A stretch of DNA of 64,000 bases, taken from positions 124,001 through 188,000 of the forward strand of contig NZ_BAABHJ010000001.1 in NCBI RefSeq assembly GCF_039542035.1, in the 5' to 3' direction. The stretch's first letter is position 1, and every line of letters starts with the position of its first letter. The stretch comes from Actinoallomurus liliacearum. GTDB lineage: Bacteria; Actinomycetota; Actinomycetes; Streptosporangiales; Streptosporangiaceae. The notes under the pieces were generated by a model. That model was given only the letters and a program-made list of their open reading frames with translations, had not been told where the DNA came from and did not search any database. Positions 59,774 through 64,000 of the stretch are shown one piece after another. The position numbers and the translations under genes were made by a program.

Positions 59774-61234
59774 ATGCAAGAGTTCATCCTGGAGGACGCC
59801 GTGACCGCTGTCGCCGAGGAGTCCGTGCCGGTGCCCGCGCACCCGCAGCCGTACGCCTATCGCCACCGCGAACTCGTCGAGCCCGACTGGCGGCGGTTCC
59901 CCGGCTGGCGTGACGTCACGGCCGCGGAGTGGGAGTCGGCGCAGTGGCAGCGGGCGCACTGCGTGAAGAACGTCCGCCAGCTCCGCCAGGTGATGGGCGA
60001 CCTGCTGAGCGATGACTTCTACGCCGACCTCGAGCGCGACCAGCGCGAGCGGGCGACCATGTCGATGCTGGTCCCGCCGCAGATGCTGAACACGATGGAC
60101 GTGAGCTCGACGGCGGCGTTCTACGCCGACCCGGTGCGCCGCTACATGCTTCCCGTCTTCAGCGACCGGCGCACCGACTGGCCGTCCCACCCGGTCGCCA
60201 GCCGCGACTCGCTGCATGAGGCGGAGATGTGGGCGGTGGAGGGCCTGACGCACCGCTACCCCACCAAGGTCCTCGCCGAGCTGCTGCCCACCTGTCCGCA
60301 GTACTGCGGCCACTGCACCCGCATGGACCTGGTCGGCAACTCCACCCCGCAGATCGACAAGCACAAGTTCACGCTGAAGCAGCCGGACCGGGTCCAGACC
60401 ATGCTGGACTACATGCGCCGCACCCCGCAGGTGCGCGACGTGGTCGTCTCCGGCGGTGACGTGGCGAACATGCCGTGGGCACGGCTCGAGTCGTTCGTCG
60501 ACCAGCTCCTGGACATCGACAACATCCGCGACATCCGGCTGGCCACCAAGGCGCTGATGGGCCTGCCGCAGCACTGGCTGCAGGACGACGTACGCGCCGG
60601 CGTGGAGCGCCTGGCGACCAAGGCACGCTCGCGCGGCGCGCAGCTGGCCATCCACACGCACGTCAACGCCGCCCAGTCGATGACCCCGCTGGTCGCCAAG
60701 GCGGCGCGGGCGATGCTGGACGCCGGCGTCCGGGACGTCCGCAACCAGGGCGTGCTGCTGCGCGGCGTCAACACCACCGTCGAACAGCTCCTCGACCTGT
60801 GCTTCGCGCTGCAGGACAACGGCGTGCTGCCCTACTACTTCTACCTGTGCGACATGATCCCCTTCAGCGAGCACTGGCGGCTGTCGCTGGGCGAGGCGCA
60901 GCGGCTCCAGCACGGGATCATGGGCTACCTGCCCGGATTCGCCACGCCGCGGATCGTCTGCGACGTCCCGTACGTCGGCAAGCGCTGGGTGCACCAGGTC
61001 GCCGAGTACGACACCGAGCGCGGCATCTCCTACTGGACGAAGAACTACCGGACAGCTCTGGAGAGTGACGACCCGGACGCGCTGAACCGCCGCTACGAGT
61101 ACTACGACCCGATCCACACCCTGCCCGAGGAGGGACAGGCCTGGTGGCGCGAGCACGCCGCCGAGGTGCCCGGCAGGGCCGCCGACCTGGCCGCCGCCAG
61201 CCGCAACGCCTCCGAGGCCCTGCTCTCCGAATGA
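59774..61234 (+). CDS. kamA: L-lysine 2,3-aminomutase
   Basis: Radical SAM, PLP-dependent enzyme of 486 aa converting L-lysine to L-beta-lysine. The iron-sulphur cysteines are Cys174, Cys178 and Cys181 in CPQYCGHCTRMDLVG. PLP and substrate regions follow (DVVVSGGDVANMPW; HTHVNAAQSMTPLVAKAARA; RNQGVLLRGVNTTV). The N-terminal 130 residues and a C-terminal extension of about 60 residues are longer than in clostridial KamA, as in actinobacterial forms. Divergent from kdd. It feeds the kamDE step. Confidence 0.94.
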   Translation: MQEFILEDAVTAVAEESVPVPAHPQPYAYRHRELVEPDWRRFPGWRDVTAAEWESAQWQRAHCVKNVRQLRQVMGDLLSDDFYADLERDQRERATMSMLVPPQMLNTMDVSSTAAFYADPVRRYMLPVFSDRRTDWPSHPVASRDSLHEAEMWAVEGLTHRYPTKVLAELLPTCPQYCGHCTRMDLVGNSTPQIDKHKFTLKQPDRVQTMLDYMRRTPQVRDVVVSGGDVANMPWARLESFVDQLLDIDNIRDIRLATKALMGLPQHWLQDDVRAGVERLATKARSRGAQLAIHTHVNAAQSMTPLVAKAARAMLDAGVRDVRNQGVLLRGVNTTVEQLLDLCFALQDNGVLPYYFYLCDMIPFSEHWRLSLGEAQRLQHGIMGYLPGFATPRIVCDVPYVGKRWVHQVAEYDTERGISYWTKNYRTALESDDPDALNRRYEYYDPIHTLPEEGQAWWREHAAEVPGRAADLAAASRNASEALLSE

Positions 61235-61273
61235 CGCCGCGCGCCGGCGGGCGCACGACTGGGATCATGAGGT

Positions 61274-61795
61274 GTGAGCGAACGGTTCCGCGACACCGGC
61301 GAACGCCTCTGGATGCTGGCGCGGGAGATCCTGGTCGTGTGCCCCCGCTGCGGCGGCCGGGCCGTCGTGGTCGTCCACCCCGACCACCGGGACTGCGACC
61401 ACGGCCCGCATGACAAGGTCATGGCCCCGCACCGGCTGAGCTGCCCCGGCTGCGGGCACACCGACGCGTGGACGCCACGCCGGGCGCGCAAGGGGGACGG
61501 CGACCTGTTCTTCGCCGGCGGTCCCCCGCTGGCCGTGCCCCGCATGACCGGGCCGGAGGACCCGTTCTTCGGGCTGCCGCTGTGGCTGCGTCACCGGTGC
61601 CGCGGACGGATCCTGTGGGCCTACAACGCCGCCCACCTGGACCTGCTGGAGGGCTACGTGAGCGCGCGGCTGCGCGAACGCCACCCGTACACCGGCTCGG
61701 GCAGCCTCGTCGAGCACCTCCCCGCGTGGATCAAGGCGGCCGGCAACCGCGACGAGGTCCTCGCCGCCATCCGCGCCCTCCGCACCCGGCTCTGA
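61274..61795 (+). CDS. zinc-ribbon protein, function unknown
   Basis: Protein of 173 aa with two CxxC pairs (VVCPRCGGRAVVV and LSCPGCGHTDAW) 35 residues apart, forming a likely zinc ribbon. The rest (FFGLPLWLRHRCRGRILWAY, then LLEGYVSARLRERHP) is helical, with no known family. GTG start. It lies 39 bases after kamA on the same strand and could be co-transcribed with it. Function not inferable. Confidence 0.82.
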   Translation: MSERFRDTGERLWMLAREILVVCPRCGGRAVVVVHPDHRDCDHGPHDKVMAPHRLSCPGCGHTDAWTPRRARKGDGDLFFAGGPPLAVPRMTGPEDPFFGLPLWLRHRCRGRILWAYNAAHLDLLEGYVSARLRERHPYTGSGSLVEHLPAWIKAAGNRDEVLAAIRALRTRL

Positions 61796-61799
61796 CCTG

Positions 61800-62627
61800 T
61801 CACACCCGGGACAGGTGACGGCCGAGGAACACGACCTGGTCCGGCAGCATCCGGCGGCGGAACGCGGCGTCGTGGCAGCCGGGATGGATCCCGCCCGTGA
61901 CATCGGCCCGGTGGGCGGCGCGGAGCCGGGCCAGCAGATCCCTTGTCGGCGGCGCGAACGCGTCGTCGCGTCCGCAGGTCAGCGACGCCGGAACGCCACC
62001 GAGCGTACGGCCCAGCGCCGTCACGTCCGCTTCCGACAGCGCGGGCGAGGCCGCCGCGACGGCGGCGACACGTCCGGGCCCCACTGCGGACGCCAGCAGG
62101 AGAGCGCCCCGGCCGCCGATCGACCAGCCGAGCAGGCCGATCCGGGTCGTCGACAATCCGTGGTCGCGTAGGAAGGGCAGCAGATTCCGGGTGATGACGG
62201 GCGACGGCCGCCACTCGGCGTCCGCCCAGTCATCGATCGCGGCGACGGCGAACGGAGGGGCGCCCCGCCGCACGGCGTCGGCGAGGTGGTACTGGACACC
62301 GTACGTGTCGAAGGGGGTGCGGGCGTCGCCGTCCGAGCCGTGCAGCATCACGACGACCGGCAGTCCCTTCGTGACGGCGGCGGGATAGCCGAGCACGACG
62401 CGCGCGGTGCCGCCGGCCGGTGAGCGGAACTCCGCCTGCTCGACCGCGCCGGGCGCGACCTTGGGCAGCGGCGGCATCTCCCCGCACTTTCCCAGGTACG
62501 GCGCCAGGCGGTAGCGCCCGGGCAGCACGTCCGCCTCGACGAGGCCGTACGCCGCGCCCGCGCCGGCGAGGGCGGCGACTCCGCCGAGCCCGGCGATGAG
62601 GACGCTGCGGCGGGAGACGATCGGCAT
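61800..62627 (-). CDS. alpha/beta hydrolase, esterase-like, with Tat-type signal
   Basis: Predicted exported hydrolase of 275 aa. The N-terminus reads SRRSVLIAGLGGVAALAGAG, a twin-arginine signal. The mature part carries VVVMLHGSDGDARTPFDTYG, the nucleophile serine in GLLGWSIGGRGALLLAS and the catalytic His in GIHPGCHDAAFWR-like context (HPGCHDAAF). It resembles the esterase-D/feruloyl-esterase-like group. ATG at 62627. It converges on the 61274 gene with a 4-base gap. Substrate unknown. Confidence 0.85.
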   Translation of the reverse strand: MPIVSRRSVLIAGLGGVAALAGAGAAYGLVEADVLPGRYRLAPYLGKCGEMPPLPKVAPGAVEQAEFRSPAGGTARVVLGYPAAVTKGLPVVVMLHGSDGDARTPFDTYGVQYHLADAVRRGAPPFAVAAIDDWADAEWRPSPVITRNLLPFLRDHGLSTTRIGLLGWSIGGRGALLLASAVGPGRVAAVAAASPALSEADVTALGRTLGGVPASLTCGRDDAFAPPTRDLLARLRAAHRADVTGGIHPGCHDAAFRRRMLPDQVVFLGRHLSRV

Positions 62628-62802
62628 GAGGCGCGAGCCTAACCGACGACACCGCACGGTCGCCGCCGATTCCGGACTACGTGCTAACGTCGGATTCGGC
62701 TGCCCGATGATGCCGTTTCTCGGGCCGGTCCCGGACGAGCACGTCGTACCCGGCATGACAAGACGACGTTGACATGGCCGTCTTACCTGCGGAGACATCG
62801 TC

Positions 62803-63117
62803 GTGACGTGGATCGTCCTCATCATCTCGGGCCTCATGGAGACCGTCTGGGCCGCCGCCCTGTCGACTTCTCACGGTTTCTCGCGCCTCTGGCCCAGCGT
62901 GCTGTTCGTGGTCGCGCTGCTCTTGAGCATGCTCGGCCTGGCCTATGCCCTGCGCACCGTCCCGGTCGGCACCGGGTACGCGATCTGGGTCGGCATCGGG
63001 GCCGCCTGCACGGCCTTGTACGGCATGACCGTCCTCGGCGAGCCGGCCACCACGGCCCGTCTCGTCTGCCTGGCACTGATCATCGCCGGCGTCGTGGGAC
63101 TGAAGTTCCTGCACTGA
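62803..63117 (+). CDS. sugE: SMR transporter SugE/Gdx type
   Basis: Four-helix small multidrug-resistance protein of 104 aa. The essential Glu lies in helix 1 (VLIISGLMETVWAAALSTSH), and VGTGYAIWVGIGAACTALYG is the helix-3 block seen in SugE/guanidinium-exporter proteins. It would act as an antiparallel dimer, exchanging protons for guanidinium or quaternary amines. GTG start with CGGAG upstream. No guanidine riboswitch was recognised upstream. Confidence 0.88.
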   Translation: MTWIVLIISGLMETVWAAALSTSHGFSRLWPSVLFVVALLLSMLGLAYALRTVPVGTGYAIWVGIGAACTALYGMTVLGEPATTARLVCLALIIAGVVGLKFLH

Positions 63118-63176
63118 CCCGGGTCCGTCGGGCGTACGGGGATCCAAGGGGAAGAAAAGGCCCTAATGTCGCATAG

Positions 63177-64000
63177 GTGAGTTTTCCTGTCGGCGCGAGC
63201 GCCACCATCGAGGAACTGGACGCCGATCCGCATCCGCTCCTGGCCCGGCTGCGCGCGGCCGAGCCGGTGTCCTGGATCCCCGCCCTCGGCGGATGGCTCG
63301 TCACCCGCCACGATCTGGCGCTGCGCGTCCTGCGCGACACCCGGTACACCGTCGACGACCCGCGTTTCTCGACGGCCCAGGTCGTCGGGACCAGCATGCT
63401 CTCCCTGGACGGGGCCGAGCACACCCGGCACCGCGACGCGTTCGCGCGCCGGTTCCGCCCGGCCGAGACCCGCGCCCGGTTCACCGAGTTCGTCCGTGCC
63501 GAGGTCGACCGGCTGGTCGGCGCCGTCGCGCCGCGCGGGCACGCCGAGGTCCGCGCCGACCTGGCGGGGCCCCTCGCCGTCGCCGTGGTCACCGAGGCGC
63601 TCGGCCTGCGGGACGTCACGCCGGCCACGATCCGCTCGTGGTACGACGCGTTCGTCGAGGCGGTCTCGGCCATCACGGCGGGCCGCCCGGCGAACGCCGG
63701 GGACGCTTACGACCGGCTGCGGGCCAAGGTCGAAGCGGCCCTCGACGAGCGCGCGGCGGACGACACCCTGCTGGCGGCCGCCGCGCGTCACCTGACCACC
63801 GACGAGGTGGTGGCGAACGCGGCGGTCCTGATGTTCGGCGGCATCGACACCACCGAGGGCATGATCACCAACGCCGTCCTGCACCTGCTGGAGCGGCCGG
63901 ACCGGCTCACAGCGGTACGCGCCGAGCCGGACCTGCTCGCGCCGGCCGTGGAGGAGTCGGTCCGCCTGGAGCCCGCCGCCTCGGTGGTGGACCGGTACGC
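63177..64000 (+). CDS. cytochrome P450, 3' end outside window
   Basis: Heme mono-oxygenase, about 274 codons visible. N-terminus VSFPVGASATIEELDADPHP, then LARLRAAEPVSWIPALGGWL, is the usual beta-strand start of bacterial soluble P450s. The I-helix oxygen-binding segment is MFGGIDTTEGMITNAVL, and the K-helix ExxR is in VEESVRLEP near the window end. The heme-cysteine loop lies beyond the window. GTG at 63177 has no ribosome site, but a TAATGT lies eight bases before it, so a leaderless start is possible. The substrate cannot be predicted. Confidence 0.88.
   Translation, partial: MSFPVGASATIEELDADPHPLLARLRAAEPVSWIPALGGWLVTRHDLALRVLRDTRYTVDDPRFSTAQVVGTSMLSLDGAEHTRHRDAFARRFRPAETRARFTEFVRAEVDRLVGAVAPRGHAEVRADLAGPLAVAVVTEALGLRDVTPATIRSWYDAFVEAVSAITAGRPANAGDAYDRLRAKVEAALDERAADDTLLAAAARHLTTDEVVANAAVLMFGGIDTTEGMITNAVLHLLERPDRLTAVRAEPDLLAPAVEESVRLEPAASVVDRY

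Noticed and set aside
62628..62802. Guanidine riboswitch before sugE
   Set aside because: Short hairpins occur, but neither the ykkC fold nor the paired ACGR-loop hairpins of the mini-ykkC class could be formed.

Overview
The window is high-GC DNA with strong G/C third-position bias, frequent GTG starts and many ATGA start/stop overlaps, so it comes from an actinomycete. RbpA, an Lnt next to a polyprenol-phosphate mannose synthase, ECF sigma factors with C-terminal extensions, and the lysine 2,3-aminomutase cluster suggest a Streptosporangiales or Thermomonosporaceae-like genome. That family-level placement is inference. No rRNA, tRNA or CRISPR was seen.

Layout. (1) 1-1.95 kb: the 3' part of a metallophosphatase gene and the first codons of galT, which is cut off. 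(2) 1.95-9.6 kb: a sugar-uptake locus. It has a ROK repressor divergent from a GH36 alpha-galactosidase, two ABC permeases, a lipoprotein binding protein and a GH20 hexosaminidase. Oligosaccharides would be bound outside, imported, and split in the cytoplasm by the two glycosidases. (3) 9.7-11.4 kb: a DGPF/YCII protein overlapping its ECF42-type sigma factor. (4) 11.4-12.2 kb: a putative RiPP locus. A secreted-looking FxSxx-type precursor carries four FNSAV cores in perfect 30-bp repeats, next to the broken 3' end of its radical SAM/SPASM maturase. (5) 12.4-32 kb: a mosaic of small stress and detoxification genes (hydrolases, HxlR/NmrA pair, PPOX/sigma pair, hemerythrin, cupin/MarR, lectin, Nudix, PIG-L, three phosphotransferases, two tandem MFS exporters) mixed with frameshifted genes and IS fragments. 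(6) 32-37.2 kb: a solitary zeta-like kinase, a CsbD-like protein, a 949-bp IS with intact ends, a MerR regulator, and integrase and Tn3 remnants. (7) 37.5-42.4 kb: secreted proteins, including two paralogues of unknown function, a coiled-coil protein and a PDZ protein. (8) 42.5-46.3 kb: a frameshifted helicase-like gene, an excisionase-like HTH, a DinB protein and IS remnants.

From 46.4 kb to the end the sequence is clean core chromosome. It holds rbpA behind a perfect SigR-type promoter, fxsA, an ATP-dependent DNA ligase, lhgO, ppm1, lnt, a coupled kdd-kamD-kamE-kal operon divergent from kamA, sugE, and the start of a P450 gene. KamA should convert L-lysine to beta-lysine. KamDE moves the second amino group, Kdd oxidises and deaminates the product, and Kal acts on the 3-aminobutyryl-CoA made later. 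The cleavage enzyme Kce is not in the window.

At least ten broken genes and eight or more transposon fragments lie between 1.95 and 46.4 kb, and none lie after it. The first part therefore looks like a decaying accessory island with breakpoints in galT and just upstream of rbpA.
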